The notes under the pieces were generated by a model, which saw only the letters and a program-made list of their open reading frames with translations, had not been told where the DNA came from and made no database searches. From Pseudomonas putida (GTDB lineage: Bacteria; Pseudomonadota; Gammaproteobacteria; Pseudomonadales; Pseudomonadaceae), in assembly GCF_028682175.1 (NCBI RefSeq), contig NZ_JANHKS010000024.1:23938-87937 (forward strand): a stretch of 64,000 nucleotides of DNA, read 5' to 3'. Numbering within the stretch: the stretch's first letter is position 1; each line of letters starts with the position of its first letter. A program made the translations under genes and the position numbers. Of this stretch, positions 8,392-17,679 are shown in pieces.

Positions 8392-10632
8392 ATGTCGTTG
8401 CGCCCCCTGCCCTCACTTGCCCCTTTCGTGCTGCTGTCCGGCTGCCTGCTGGCGGGCGCCGTCCACGCCGCTGCTGAACCGGAGCCATCCACCGCCATCC
8501 AGTTGCCTGACCAGAACGTGGTTGCCACCGCCGAAGAAGAGATCAAGCAGGCACCGGGGGTGTCGGTCATCACTGCCGAGGACATCAAGAAACGCCCGCC
8601 GGCCAATGACCTGTCGCAGATCATCCGCACCATGCCGGGCGTGAACCTGACCGGCAACTCCAGCAGCGGCCAGCGCGGCAACAACCGCCAGATCGACATC
8701 CGCGGCATGGGCCCGGAAAACACCCTGATCCTGGTGGACGGCAAACCGGTCGGCAGCCGCAATTCGGTGCGCTACGGCTGGCGTGGCGAGCGCGACAGCC
8801 GCGGCGACACCAACTGGGTGCCGGCCGATCAGGTCGAGCGCATCGAAGTCATCCGCGGCCCGGCTGCGGCGCGTTATGGCAACGGTGCCGCAGGCGGCGT
8901 GATCAACATCATCACCAAGAAGGCCGGGACCCAGACCCACGGCAGCGCCACGGTCTATACCTCGTTCCCGACACACAAGGACGAAGGCGCCACCAAGCGC
9001 ATGAACTTCGGCCTGAGCGGCCCGCTGACCGACACCCTCAGCTACCGGGTGTACGGCAACGTCGCCAAGACCGATGCCGACGACGCCGACATCAACGAAG
9101 GCCACGAGTCCCTGCGCACCGGCAACCAGATCGGCACCCTGCCCGCTGGCCGCGAAGGCGTACGCAACAAGGACGTCAACGGCCTGCTCAGCTGGCACCT
9201 GACGCCCGAGCAGACCCTGGAATTCGAAGCCGGCTTCAGCCGCCAGGGCAACATCTACACCGGCGACACCCAGAACACCAACAGCAACGCCACGGTGAAG
9301 AACCTGCTGGGCCACGAAACCAACCGCACCTACCGCGAAACCTACTCGGTGACCCATCGCGGCGACTGGGATTTCGGCAGCACCCTGGCCTACCTGCAAT
9401 ACGAGAAGACCCGCAACCGGCGGATCAACGAAGGCCTGGCGGGCGGCACCGAAGGCATCTTCAGCAACAGCGATTTCTACACCGCCACCCTCCACGACCT
9501 GACTGCCCATGGCGAGGTCAACCTGCCGCTGCACGCAGGCGTGGACCAGACCCTGACCCTGGGCAGCGAATGGGTCGAGCAGAAACTCGACGACCCGAGC
9601 GCCAACACCCAGACCACCAGCGAAGGCGGCGCCGTCAGCGGCCTGGCCAGTACCGGCCGTGACACCACCTCCGAAGCGCACATCTTCTCGCTGTTCGCCG
9701 AAGACAACATCGAGCTGTTCGAAGGCACCATGCTCACCCCGGGCCTGCGCTTCGATCACCACGACATCGTCGGCGATAACTGGAGCCCGTCGCTGAACCT
9801 GTCGCACCAATTGACCGACACCCTCACCCTCAAGGCCGGTATCGCCCGCGCCTACAAAGCGCCGAACCTGTATCAGCTCAACCCCAACTACCTGCTCTAC
9901 AGCCGCGGCCAGGGTTGCTACGGCCAGACCACCAGTTGCTACCTGCAAGGCAACGACAGCCTCAAGGCCGAAACCAGCGTCAACAAGGAACTGGGCATCG
10001 AGTACAAGGCCAATGGCTGGGTCGCGGGCCTGACGTACTTCCGCAACGACTACAAGAACAAGATCGAGTCGGGCCTGTCCCCGGTCGGCAGCGCCACCGG
10101 CGGCACCGGCACCTATGCCAACGCGGCGGTGTATCAGTGGGAGAACGTGCCCAAGGCCCTGGTCGAGGGACTTGAGGGCAACCTGACGATTCCGTTGGCC
10201 GAGGCGCTGACGTGGAACAACAATTTCACCTACATGCTGCAATCGAAAAACAAGGAAACCGGCGATGTGCTGTCGGTGACGCCCAAGTACACCCTCAACT
10301 CGATGCTCGACTGGCAGGCCACCAACGACCTGTCGTTCCAGGCCAGCGTTGCGTGGTACGGCAAACAGAAGCCGAAGAAATACGACTATCACGGCGCGCG
10401 GGTCACCGGCAGTTCCAACAACCAGCTGTCGCCGTACGCCATCGCAGGTGTCAGCGGCACCTACGCCATCACCAAAAACCTGAGCCTGACCACCGGCGTC
10501 GACAACCTGTTCGACAAGCGCCTGTTCCGTGAGGGCAACGCCCAGGGCGTGGCCAACATCGAAGGTGCGGGCGCGGCGACCTACAACGAGCCTGGCCGCA
10601 CGCTGTACACCAGCCTGACTGCATCGTTCTGA
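8392..10632 (+). CDS. pfeA: TonB-dependent catecholate siderophore receptor, PfeA/FepA-like
   Basis: 746 aa when started at the ATG at 8392, which has GGAG 7 bases upstream; an earlier in-frame ATG at 8368 lacks one. It has a signal peptide (hydrophobic residues about 9-25, ending VHAAAE), a TonB-box/plug domain (EEEIKQAPGVSVITAEDIKK to about residue 190, with IDIRGMGPENTLILVDGKP), and a long beta-barrel ending in the terminal aromatic signature SLTASF. Length and neighbours match P. aeruginosa PfeA, the ferric-enterobactin receptor. It is probably controlled both by Fur and by the PfeRS-like pair upstream. Confidence 0.88.
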   Translation: MSLRPLPSLAPFVLLSGCLLAGAVHAAAEPEPSTAIQLPDQNVVATAEEEIKQAPGVSVITAEDIKKRPPANDLSQIIRTMPGVNLTGNSSSGQRGNNRQIDIRGMGPENTLILVDGKPVGSRNSVRYGWRGERDSRGDTNWVPADQVERIEVIRGPAAARYGNGAAGGVINIITKKAGTQTHGSATVYTSFPTHKDEGATKRMNFGLSGPLTDTLSYRVYGNVAKTDADDADINEGHESLRTGNQIGTLPAGREGVRNKDVNGLLSWHLTPEQTLEFEAGFSRQGNIYTGDTQNTNSNATVKNLLGHETNRTYRETYSVTHRGDWDFGSTLAYLQYEKTRNRRINEGLAGGTEGIFSNSDFYTATLHDLTAHGEVNLPLHAGVDQTLTLGSEWVEQKLDDPSANTQTTSEGGAVSGLASTGRDTTSEAHIFSLFAEDNIELFEGTMLTPGLRFDHHDIVGDNWSPSLNLSHQLTDTLTLKAGIARAYKAPNLYQLNPNYLLYSRGQGCYGQTTSCYLQGNDSLKAETSVNKELGIEYKANGWVAGLTYFRNDYKNKIESGLSPVGSATGGTGTYANAAVYQWENVPKALVEGLEGNLTIPLAEALTWNNNFTYMLQSKNKETGDVLSVTPKYTLNSMLDWQATNDLSFQASVAWYGKQKPKKYDYHGARVTGSSNNQLSPYAIAGVSGTYAITKNLSLTTGVDNLFDKRLFREGNAQGVANIEGAGAATYNEPGRTLYTSLTASF

Positions 10633-10650
10633 ACCTGACGAGACCGCCTG

Positions 10651-11535
10651 ATGAACCTTTTGCCAAGACCTCTGGCGCTCGTCCTGCTGCTGACTGTGCC
10701 CGGGTTAACCACCCTGGCGCGGCCCGCACCGGACCAGCCGATGGACACGCAGATCCTGGAGCGCCAGGACCTGCCCTACAGCTTCACCTCGTTCGATCTG
10801 GATTCAGTCGATGGCGAGCGCCATTACCGGATCTGGGTCGGCAAGCCGCACAGGGCGGCACCTGTCCAGGGTTATCCCTCGTTGTGGATGCTCGATGGCA
10901 ACGCGGCGTTGGGTGCGTTCGACGAGGCTGCGCTGAAGAAGCTGGCGCAGGGACAGGCGCCTGTGCTGATCGCCATCGGCTACCAGACGCCGCTGCGCAT
11001 CGAGCGTAATGCCCGCACAATGGACTACACCCCGCAGCGTCCGGGTGCCGCAACCCAGACCGATCCGTTGACCCAGGTGCCCAGCGGCGGCGCCGACCGG
11101 TTTCTCGACCTGCTGCGCGACCGGATCCGGCCGCAGGTGGCCGGGCAGTTCAAGCTCGACGAGCATGAGCAGACGCTGTGGGGCCATTCCTATGGCGGGC
11201 TGCTGGTGCTGCACACGCTGTTCACCCGCCCGCTGCTGTTCAACCACTATGCGGCGGCGAGCCCGTCGTTGTGGTGGGACGAGAAGCTGATCGAGGAGGA
11301 AAGCGGACAACTGCGCACGCCCCACGCCAGCCTGCTGCTGATGCGCGGCAGCGCCGAGCCCGCCACCCCGCAAGCGACGCCGGCGGCCGGTGCGGATCGG
11401 CTGGCCAGGCAACTGGTTGAAAGGCTCAAGGGGATTGCAGGGTTGAAGCTTGAGTACCACAGCTTCGATGGCATGAGCCACGGCCAGACCTTGCCGGCTT
11501 CGCTTGAGTATGTGATGGAGCGGTATTATCCGTAG
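10651..11535 (+). CDS. pfeE: periplasmic siderophore esterase, PfeE-like
   Basis: 294 aa alpha/beta hydrolase with an N-terminal signal sequence (residues 1-23). The nucleophile elbow is GHSYGG with S180; a SPSLWWD block follows, and the likely catalytic His is H277 in DGMSHGQ. These are hallmarks of the Fes/IroE/PfeE esterases that cut ferric-enterobactin. The gene follows the receptor by 18 bases and is probably in its operon, so iron would be released in the periplasm after import. The last codons are CCG TAG, the TAG being part of the following REP array. Confidence 0.82.
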   Translation: MNLLPRPLALVLLLTVPGLTTLARPAPDQPMDTQILERQDLPYSFTSFDLDSVDGERHYRIWVGKPHRAAPVQGYPSLWMLDGNAALGAFDEAALKKLAQGQAPVLIAIGYQTPLRIERNARTMDYTPQRPGAATQTDPLTQVPSGGADRFLDLLRDRIRPQVAGQFKLDEHEQTLWGHSYGGLLVLHTLFTRPLLFNHYAAASPSLWWDEKLIEEESGQLRTPHASLLLMRGSAEPATPQATPAAGADRLARQLVERLKGIAGLKLEYHSFDGMSHGQTLPASLEYVMERYYP

Positions 11536-11990
11536 CGGCAGGGCTTGCTCACGGTGACGCCCATTAAATCGCCCCCGCGGGCAAGCCCGGCTGCTACGGG
11601 ATCTGTGGTGCTCACAGGACTTGCGTACCCCCCGATTCCGTAGCAGCACGGCTTGCCGGCGGGGGCGTCATTGAGATCGCCGACGCCGGCGAGCCGGACT
11701 GCTACCCGGTTTGTGGCTGTCACAAGATATGCGTACCCCCCGATCCCGTAGCAGCACGGCTTGCCGGCGGGGGCGCCCTTGAGATCGCCGACGCCGGCAA
11801 GCCGGACTGCTACGGGGTTTGGGGTGTTCACGGGGTTGGTGTGCACCCGCAGGTCCGTAGCAGCACGGCTTGCCGGCGGGGGCCTCCTCGAGATCGCCGA
11901 CGCCGGCAAGCCGGACTGCTACGGGGTTTGGGGTGTTCACGGGGTTGGTGTGCACCCGCAGGTCCGTAGCAGTCCGGCTTGCCGGCGTCA
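11531..11990. repeat. REP array with a 109-bp tandem duplication
   Basis: About 460 bases of alternating family-A REP units and conserved spacers with no gene. Units recur at roughly 110-base intervals. The segment starting at 11781 is repeated almost exactly at 11890, including the non-REP spacer TTTGGGGTGTTCACGGGG, which points to recent tandem duplication rather than separate insertions. Confidence 0.9.
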
Positions 11991-12005
11991 GCGCGCTTGA
12001 GTTCG

Positions 12006-12914
12006 CTACCGGCCTTCCTGGGTGGCCGCCCATTCGCGCACGGCTTCGGCAAACAATCGCAAGGCCGTTGGCGGATGGCGGTTGGCCGGGTAATACAGGC
12101 AATGGGCGGGGTAGGTCGGGCCCCACTCCGGCAACACCTGCACCAGACGCCCGGCCTCAAGGTGCCCACTCACCTGGTCCAGCGGCACCCAGCCAATCCC
12201 GACCCCGGCCAGCGCCGCTTCGATCATCAGATTGAGGTTGTCCAGGGTGATCGGCCCGTCGACATCCAGGCTCGTACTCTGCTCCTGGTATTGCATGTCC
12301 CAGCGAAACAGCGCACCACTGGCAAAACGAAAACGGATGCAACGGTGCTGCCTCAGATCCTGCGGCGTCACCGGCGCTGGATGACGCGCCAGATAATCGG
12401 GCGACGCCACCGCACCAAACACCATCTGCGCACCGAAACGCACGGCGATCATGTCCTTGGGTACATCATCGAGAATACGGATCCCGGCATCGAACCCCTC
12501 CCCCACGATGTCCAGCAGCTTGCCGTCGGCGATGAACTCCAGGTGGATGTGCGGATACTTCGCCAGAAAACCCGGCACCACGTGCCGCACCAGCGGACGA
12601 AACGCCGATTCCGAAGCGCTGATACGAATCGAACCTGACGGCGTATTGCGCGCCGAAGTGACCTCGTTGACCACATTGGTCAGGTCAACGAGCAACGGGC
12701 GCACGCCCTGAAGCAACTGCGCACCCGCCTCGGTCAACTTCACCGAGCGCGTGGTGCGGTTGAACAGGCGCATCTCCAGACGCGCCTCAAGGTTGCGCAT
12801 CGAATGGCTCAGCGCCGAAGGCGAAACCCCCAGTATCCGGGCCGCACCACTGAAACTCTGGTGCTCGGCAATCGCGATGAAGGCAGTCAGCTCGGGCAAG
12901 TCGGCACGAATCAT
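12006..12914 (-). CDS. LysR-family transcriptional regulator
   Basis: 302 aa. The N-terminal HTH reads AEHQSFSGAARILGVSPSALS and is followed by the linker helix and effector domain. It is divergent from the aldo/keto reductase gene at 13013, with 98 bases between the two starts, so autoregulation and control of the reductase from a shared promoter region are likely. The effector is unknown. Confidence 0.9.
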   Translation of the reverse strand: MIRADLPELTAFIAIAEHQSFSGAARILGVSPSALSHSMRNLEARLEMRLFNRTTRSVKLTEAGAQLLQGVRPLLVDLTNVVNEVTSARNTPSGSIRISASESAFRPLVRHVVPGFLAKYPHIHLEFIADGKLLDIVGEGFDAGIRILDDVPKDMIAVRFGAQMVFGAVASPDYLARHPAPVTPQDLRQHRCIRFRFASGALFRWDMQYQEQSTSLDVDGPITLDNLNLMIEAALAGVGIGWVPLDQVSGHLEAGRLVQVLPEWGPTYPAHCLYYPANRHPPTALRLFAEAVREWAATQEGR

Positions 12915-13012
12915 TTATGAATTTTCCTCATGTACTCATGCAGCCTATGGCAGATTGTTGAGGATGGTACAGGAATATAAGGTGTGTTGAATGCCAATCG
13001 AGGAGACAACAG

Positions 13013-13996
13013 ATGCAACAGCGCACACTGGGCAACAACGGCCTTAGGGTTTCGGCCATCGGTCTGGGCTGCATGGGCGTGAGCTTCGCCTACGGCCCGG
13101 CGATGGAAAAATCGGCCGCCATTGAGTTGATTCATGCTGCCTTCGACCAGGGCGTGACCTTTTTCGACAGCGCCGAAGCCTATGGCCCCTTCACCAATGA
13201 AGAGCTGCTGGGCGAGGCGTTGGCGCCTTTTCGCGATCAGGTCGTTATCGCCACCAAATTCGGCTTCAAGAACGGCGAAGTCCCCCAAGGACTGGACAGC
13301 CGCCCCGAGAACATTCGTGCCGTGGCCGAAGCCTCGCTCAAACGCCTGAAGACCGACCGCATCGACCTGTTCTATCAGCATCGCGTCGACCCGAACGTTC
13401 CCATCGAAGAGGTCGCCGGGACCATCAAGGATCTGATCGCCGAAGGCAAGGTCAAGCATTTCGGCCTGTCCGAGGCCGGCGTCGACTCGATCCGCCGTGC
13501 CCACGCTGTGCAGCCAGTGGCGGCGCTACAGAGCGAATACTCGCTGTGGTGGCGTGAGCCGGAGAAGGAAATCCTGCCGTTGCTCGAAGAACTGGGGATC
13601 GGCTTCGTGCCGTTCAGTCCGCTGGGCAAGGGCTTTCTGACCGGCGCCATCGACGCCAGCACCACCTTCGCCCAGGACGACTTCCGCAACGTCGCGCCGC
13701 GCTTCACCGAGGAAAACCGCAAGGCCAACGCCCGACTGGTTGAGGTGCTCGGGGTGCTGGCGGACGACAAAGTCGCCACCCGCGCGCAAATCGCGATTGC
13801 CTGGTTGCTCGCGCAAAAACCCTGGATCGCCCCCATCCCCGGCACCACCAAACTCCATCGCCTGGAAGAAAACAACAGCGCGGCGGCCATCGAGCTGACA
13901 GTCTCGGACCTGCACGCCATCGACTCGGCCCTGCGCCAGATCCAGATCGTCGGCGAGCGCTATCCCGCGCACCTGCAAAAGAATGTGAACCGCTGA
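13013..13996 (+). CDS. aldo/keto reductase
   Basis: 327 aa, typical family length. The catalytic tetrad is visible as D52 (FFDSAEAYG), Y57, K82 (ATKFGFK) and H123 (FYQHRVD). The C-terminal NADPH-binding signature IPGTTKLHRLEENN is intact. It resembles the bacterial AKR group that reduces aldehydes and methylglyoxal-like compounds. GAGGAGA lies upstream of the ATG. Probably controlled by the divergent LysR gene. Confidence 0.9.
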   Translation: MQQRTLGNNGLRVSAIGLGCMGVSFAYGPAMEKSAAIELIHAAFDQGVTFFDSAEAYGPFTNEELLGEALAPFRDQVVIATKFGFKNGEVPQGLDSRPENIRAVAEASLKRLKTDRIDLFYQHRVDPNVPIEEVAGTIKDLIAEGKVKHFGLSEAGVDSIRRAHAVQPVAALQSEYSLWWREPEKEILPLLEELGIGFVPFSPLGKGFLTGAIDASTTFAQDDFRNVAPRFTEENRKANARLVEVLGVLADDKVATRAQIAIAWLLAQKPWIAPIPGTTKLHRLEENNSAAAIELTVSDLHAIDSALRQIQIVGERYPAHLQKNVNR

Positions 13997-14059
13997 TTCT
14001 GTCCCTTACCGCCCCTCGCCGCTTATGTGGCGGGCGGGCCCTTGCACAGGTGCACACCC

Positions 14060-14827
14060 ATGAAACTCATCACCACCACCCTGGCCAGCGTGTTGTTTTC
14101 CGCGCTGGCGAGTGCTGAAGAAGGCAAACCGCGTCCCGACCCCAAGCCCTCGCCGGACGTGTTGCAGGTCACGCCTCAACTGTATGCATACACCACCGAC
14201 CTGTTGTTCGGAGAGGTGTGGAAACGCCCGGGCCTTGTGCCCCGCGACCGCAGCCTGATTACCCTGGCCGCCTTGGTCGCCAGCGGCCAGACGGCGCAAA
14301 TGACCGGGCACATCAAGCTTGCGCTGGACAATGGCGTGAAGCCGAGCGAGATCACCGGCCTAATCACCCACCTGGCGTTCTACAGTGGCTGGCCCAACGC
14401 GATGTCGGCAGTGGGCGTCGCTAAACAGGTGTTTGCCGAACGAGGGCTGGACCCCGCGCAAATCACCCCGCCGCCCAGCGAGCCCCTGCAACTGGACCCC
14501 GACAGCGAGGCCAAACGCCGAGCTTCGGTTCAGGGCTCGGTCGGCGCGACGGCGCCGGAGTTGGCGCGCTATACCAATGACGTGCTGTTCGGTGATCTGT
14601 GGCGCCGCACTGACCTCACGCCCAGGGACCGCAGCCTGATCACCGTGGCAGCGCTTATCACTCAGAACCAGTCCGCCCAACTGACCTTCCACCTCAACCG
14701 TGCGATGGACAACGGCCTGACCCGCGAGCAGGCGGCGGAAGTGGTCACTCATCTGGCGTTTTACGTGGGCTGGCCGAAGGCGATGTCTGCCGTACCGGTG
14801 CTCAAGGACGTATTAGCCGCACGCTGA
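14060..14827 (+). CDS. exported tandem carboxymuconolactone decarboxylase-fold protein
   Basis: 255 aa from the ATG at 14060, chosen because it gives a signal peptide (MKLITTTLASVLFSALASA). Two homologous domains follow, about 46-127 and 173-254, with 45 of 81 aligned residues identical by hand count, including PRDRSLIT and THLAFY.GWP.AMSAV. These are CMD/AhpD-fold signatures, but the CxxC of AhpD peroxidases is absent from both halves; decarboxylase-type members also lack it. Activity and substrate are therefore unknown. It follows the aldo/keto reductase by 63 bases and may share its transcript. Confidence 0.8.
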   Translation: MKLITTTLASVLFSALASAEEGKPRPDPKPSPDVLQVTPQLYAYTTDLLFGEVWKRPGLVPRDRSLITLAALVASGQTAQMTGHIKLALDNGVKPSEITGLITHLAFYSGWPNAMSAVGVAKQVFAERGLDPAQITPPPSEPLQLDPDSEAKRRASVQGSVGATAPELARYTNDVLFGDLWRRTDLTPRDRSLITVAALITQNQSAQLTFHLNRAMDNGLTREQAAEVVTHLAFYVGWPKAMSAVPVLKDVLAAR

Positions 14828-14841
14828 TCCCGACCTGCCAG

Positions 14842-15810
14842 TTACAGCGCCCGGCGTTCGACGCCGCTGGACACCCGAATGATATCGGCCATCACCGCGA
14901 TGCCGATTTCAGCGGGTGTCTTGCTGCCAAGGTTCAGCCCGATGGGCGCGTGGATTCTGGCCAGTGCGGTCTCATTCAACCCACCAATGCGCACCAGCCG
15001 CTCGCGGCGGGTGTCGCTGGTGCGCTGGGAGCCCATGGCGCCGATGTAGAACGCCTGGGTGCGAACCGCTTCGAGCAGGGTCAGGTCGTCCAGACGCGGG
15101 TCGTGGGTCAGCGCCACCACCGCCGTTGCGCCGTGGCAGCCCCCTTCCGAGATGAAAACCGCAGGCAGCACTGGCACCAGCTCCACTCCGGGCATGGAAA
15201 AGCCTGCGGTCACCTCGGTGCGCGGGTCGCACAGGATGACCTCGTACCCCAGCGCCAGCGCGTAGTTGGCACAATACTCGGCCACCGGTGAGAGCCCCGC
15301 CAGCAACAGGCGAAACGCTGCGCCAATGCGCACCGAAATACAGCCGTCGTCCACCGCGACACGGGGCTCGTTCATGGCGCCGGGGCGGTGGGTCCTTTCG
15401 CAACTGTCGAGAAAAACCCGGCGGGTGACGAGTTCACCGCCGGTCAACGCCTCCTCGACACAGGCCAGATGGGCGCGGTTGGCCTCATCCGGCGTGATGA
15501 ATTCCACCAGCACATCGAGGACGCCGCCACACGGCAGTTTCAAGGTCGGGGCCAGCCCACCCTCGCCGTAACGAACCACCTGATTGCCCGGCGGGAACTG
15601 GCCGTTGGCAACGCGCTCGAGAAAGTCATCCTCCACGCACCCGCCGGACAGCGAGCCGCGATGCTCCCCGGTGGGCAGCGCCACCAGCATCGCCCCCGGC
15701 CCGCGAGGTGCCGAGCCGAAGGTCGACACCACCGTGCACAACCATATCGACTCCCCGGCAGCGAGCCACTGGCGGGCCTTTTGTATCACTTGTAGATCGA
15801 GCTGTTTCAT
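14842..15810 (-). CDS. XdhC-family protein (first copy)
   Basis: 322 aa from the ATG at 15810; a longer reading to 15981 has no homologous sequence. The N-terminal XdhC/CoxI domain contains SGGCVEDDFL and LPCGGVLDVLVE, and the C-terminal Rossmann-like domain includes THDPRLDD and YIGAMGS. Family members insert or sulfurate molybdenum cofactor for xanthine-dehydrogenase-like enzymes. No molybdoenzyme gene is nearby. A paralogue with the same architecture lies at 37875-38843. Confidence 0.87.
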   Translation of the reverse strand: MKQLDLQVIQKARQWLAAGESIWLCTVVSTFGSAPRGPGAMLVALPTGEHRGSLSGGCVEDDFLERVANGQFPPGNQVVRYGEGGLAPTLKLPCGGVLDVLVEFITPDEANRAHLACVEEALTGGELVTRRVFLDSCERTHRPGAMNEPRVAVDDGCISVRIGAAFRLLLAGLSPVAEYCANYALALGYEVILCDPRTEVTAGFSMPGVELVPVLPAVFISEGGCHGATAVVALTHDPRLDDLTLLEAVRTQAFYIGAMGSQRTSDTRRERLVRIGGLNETALARIHAPIGLNLGSKTPAEIGIAVMADIIRVSSGVERRAL

Positions 15811-16198
15811 CAAGCGCCTACCTGCTGCAATGACCAATGCCTTGGTGAAACGGGCGGAAATGAGCTGGGCCAGTAATGCCCTCAGCCTGTTCATTGATTC
15901 CGACAGGCTTTCACTGCAAAAGTGAGCACTGATGTGTCGTGAACTGGACCAATGGCCCGTCGCCAGCCAAAAAACAGGCATGGGCGTCAGACGGCGACGT
16001 TAACGGCGGGCAACCAAGATGACTATACACAGGGAATGGCACAGGCTTTTGAGCCGGATTCATCAATCAGCGAAGGCAGGTCAGAACTGACCTGTGGGGA
16101 AGGAAAATCAGGGGGTGACGGCGCAACAGTAAGAAACACTGTCCGCCGCCTTGATACATCCTGCAATTATTGTTCGAGCGCGTCCCTGCGCCAGGGGA
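15811..16198. other. 388-base gap, no gene recognised
   Basis: Between the XdhC-like start and the MFS stop, both on the minus strand. I see no RNA gene, REP or convincing ORF. The part next to 15810 presumably holds the XdhC promoter. Confidence 0.5.
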
Positions 16199-17545
16199 TC
16201 AGCGCAGCACCACTCGCTCGAAACGCCCTGCCAGAACGGCATAGGCAAATACCCCGAGCAACCCGTGGGCCGCCACGAACCACAGGGCGGTGTTGAACGA
16301 GCCGGTGGTGGCGACGATGTAGCCGATCACCAGCGGCGTGATGATCCCGGCGATGTTGCCGATGCCGTTGAACACGCCGCCGCTCAGCCCCACCATGTTT
16401 TTCGGCGCCGTGTCGGACAGCACTGCCCAGCCCACCGCTGCCAGGCCCTTGCCGAAGAACGCGATGGCCATCAGGGCGATGACGATCCAGTTGGCGTCGG
16501 TGAAGTTGGCCAGCACCAGCACGGTGGACATCAGCATGCCGATCAGGAACGGGGTCTTGCGGGCAATGGAGGGGTGTATGCCGCGACGGATCAGCAGGTC
16601 AGACAACATCCCGCCCAGTACACCGCCGGAGAAGCCGCAGATCGCCGGCAACGCAGCCACCCAGCCGGCCTCCATGATAGTCATGCCACGGCCCTTGATG
16701 AGGTAGATCGGGAACCAGGTGATGAAGAAATACGTCAGCGCCGTGATGCAGTACTGCCCCATGTAGATCGCCCACAGGGTACGGCTGGTGAACAGCTGAC
16801 GGACCTCGCCCCAGTTGGTTTTACTCTTCTGTTTTGTGCGATTGAGCTCCAGATCCACCAGGGCGCCGCCTTCGCGCATGTAGTCCAGTTCCTTGGGGCT
16901 CAGGCGCTTGTCACTGTGGGGCTCGCGATACAGGGCGAACCAGAACACGCTCAGCACCAGGCCCAACGCGCCCATCCAGAGGAACACGTGCTCCCAGCCA
17001 AGGGCGTGGGTCAGCCAGGCCATCAACGGGGTGAACAGCACGACCGCCATGTACTGCGCCGAGTTGAACAGTGCCGAGGCCGTGCCGCGCTCACTGGTGG
17101 GGAACCAGCAGGAGACGATGCGGTTGTTGGCCGGAAACGCCGGGGACTCCACCAGCCCCAGCATGAAGCGCATGGCGAACAGGCTCATCGCCGCGGATGC
17201 GCCCATCAGGCCGAACCAGCCCACGGTGCCCTGGGCCATGGTGAACACCGACCACAGCACCAGGCTTGCGCCATACACACGCCGCGCGCCGAAGCGGTCG
17301 AGCAGCCAGCCGCCGGGGATCTGCCCCAGGGCGTAGGCCCAGGCGAAGGCGGAGAAGATCATGCCCAGCATCATCGGGTCCAGGCCCAGGTCCTTGACCA
17401 CGCCAGTGCCGGCGATGGACATGGTCGCCCGGTCGGCGTAGTTGATCACGGTGACGATGAAGATCATCGAGAGAATCAGAAAACGGTGGCGGCCGACCTT
17501 CGCTTGCGCGTCGGCATAGTCCGCTGGAAGGGCTTTGCTGAGCAT
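16199..17545 (-). CDS. MFS anion:cation symporter, glucarate/galactonate-transporter type
   Basis: 448 aa from the ATG at 17545, which has GGGAG upstream; a longer frame to 17602 lacks homology. The 12-TM protein carries the ACS-family features VINYADRATMSIAG in helix 1 and PGGWLLDRFGARR after helix 2. Length and sequence resemble GudP/ExuT-type sugar-acid transporters. The neighbour is a divergent LysR gene; no sugar-acid catabolic gene adjoins, so the substrate is a family-level guess. Confidence 0.83.
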   Translation of the reverse strand: MLSKALPADYADAQAKVGRHRFLILSMIFIVTVINYADRATMSIAGTGVVKDLGLDPMMLGMIFSAFAWAYALGQIPGGWLLDRFGARRVYGASLVLWSVFTMAQGTVGWFGLMGASAAMSLFAMRFMLGLVESPAFPANNRIVSCWFPTSERGTASALFNSAQYMAVVLFTPLMAWLTHALGWEHVFLWMGALGLVLSVFWFALYREPHSDKRLSPKELDYMREGGALVDLELNRTKQKSKTNWGEVRQLFTSRTLWAIYMGQYCITALTYFFITWFPIYLIKGRGMTIMEAGWVAALPAICGFSGGVLGGMLSDLLIRRGIHPSIARKTPFLIGMLMSTVLVLANFTDANWIVIALMAIAFFGKGLAAVGWAVLSDTAPKNMVGLSGGVFNGIGNIAGIITPLVIGYIVATTGSFNTALWFVAAHGLLGVFAYAVLAGRFERVVLR

Positions 17546-17590
17546 GGTGTGTCTCCCTCCCGCTCCCTGTAGGGCGGGCATATTGTTTTT

Positions 17591-17603
17591 GTTGTCGTAC
17601 AAC
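17591..17603. promoter_or_regulatory. GntR-type operator-like palindrome
   Basis: GTTGTCGTACAAC is a perfect palindrome with a 3-base centre, matching the TTGT-N3-ACAA form used by FadR/GntR-family repressors. It lies 46 bases upstream of the MFS start in the divergent promoter region shared with the LysR gene. Confidence 0.5.
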
Positions 17604-17679
17604 CTCGTGACGATGATAGGAGCAGGGATCGATTCAGGTCTAACATAGAGACTGTATGGATTGATGCGGATATTGAATC

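Noticed and set aside
8413..10392. 659-aa open frame on the minus strand
   Set aside because: Antisense shadow of the GC-rich pfeA-like gene; no motif, and the sense frame has clear domains.
11531..11990. Regularly spaced repeats resembling a CRISPR array
   Set aside because: The units are inverted REP palindromes with repeated spacers, no unique spacers and no cas genes.
16151..17572. 473-aa plus-strand frame rich in His and Gln
   Set aside because: Antisense to the MFS transporter; the composition is the reverse of a hydrophobic protein.
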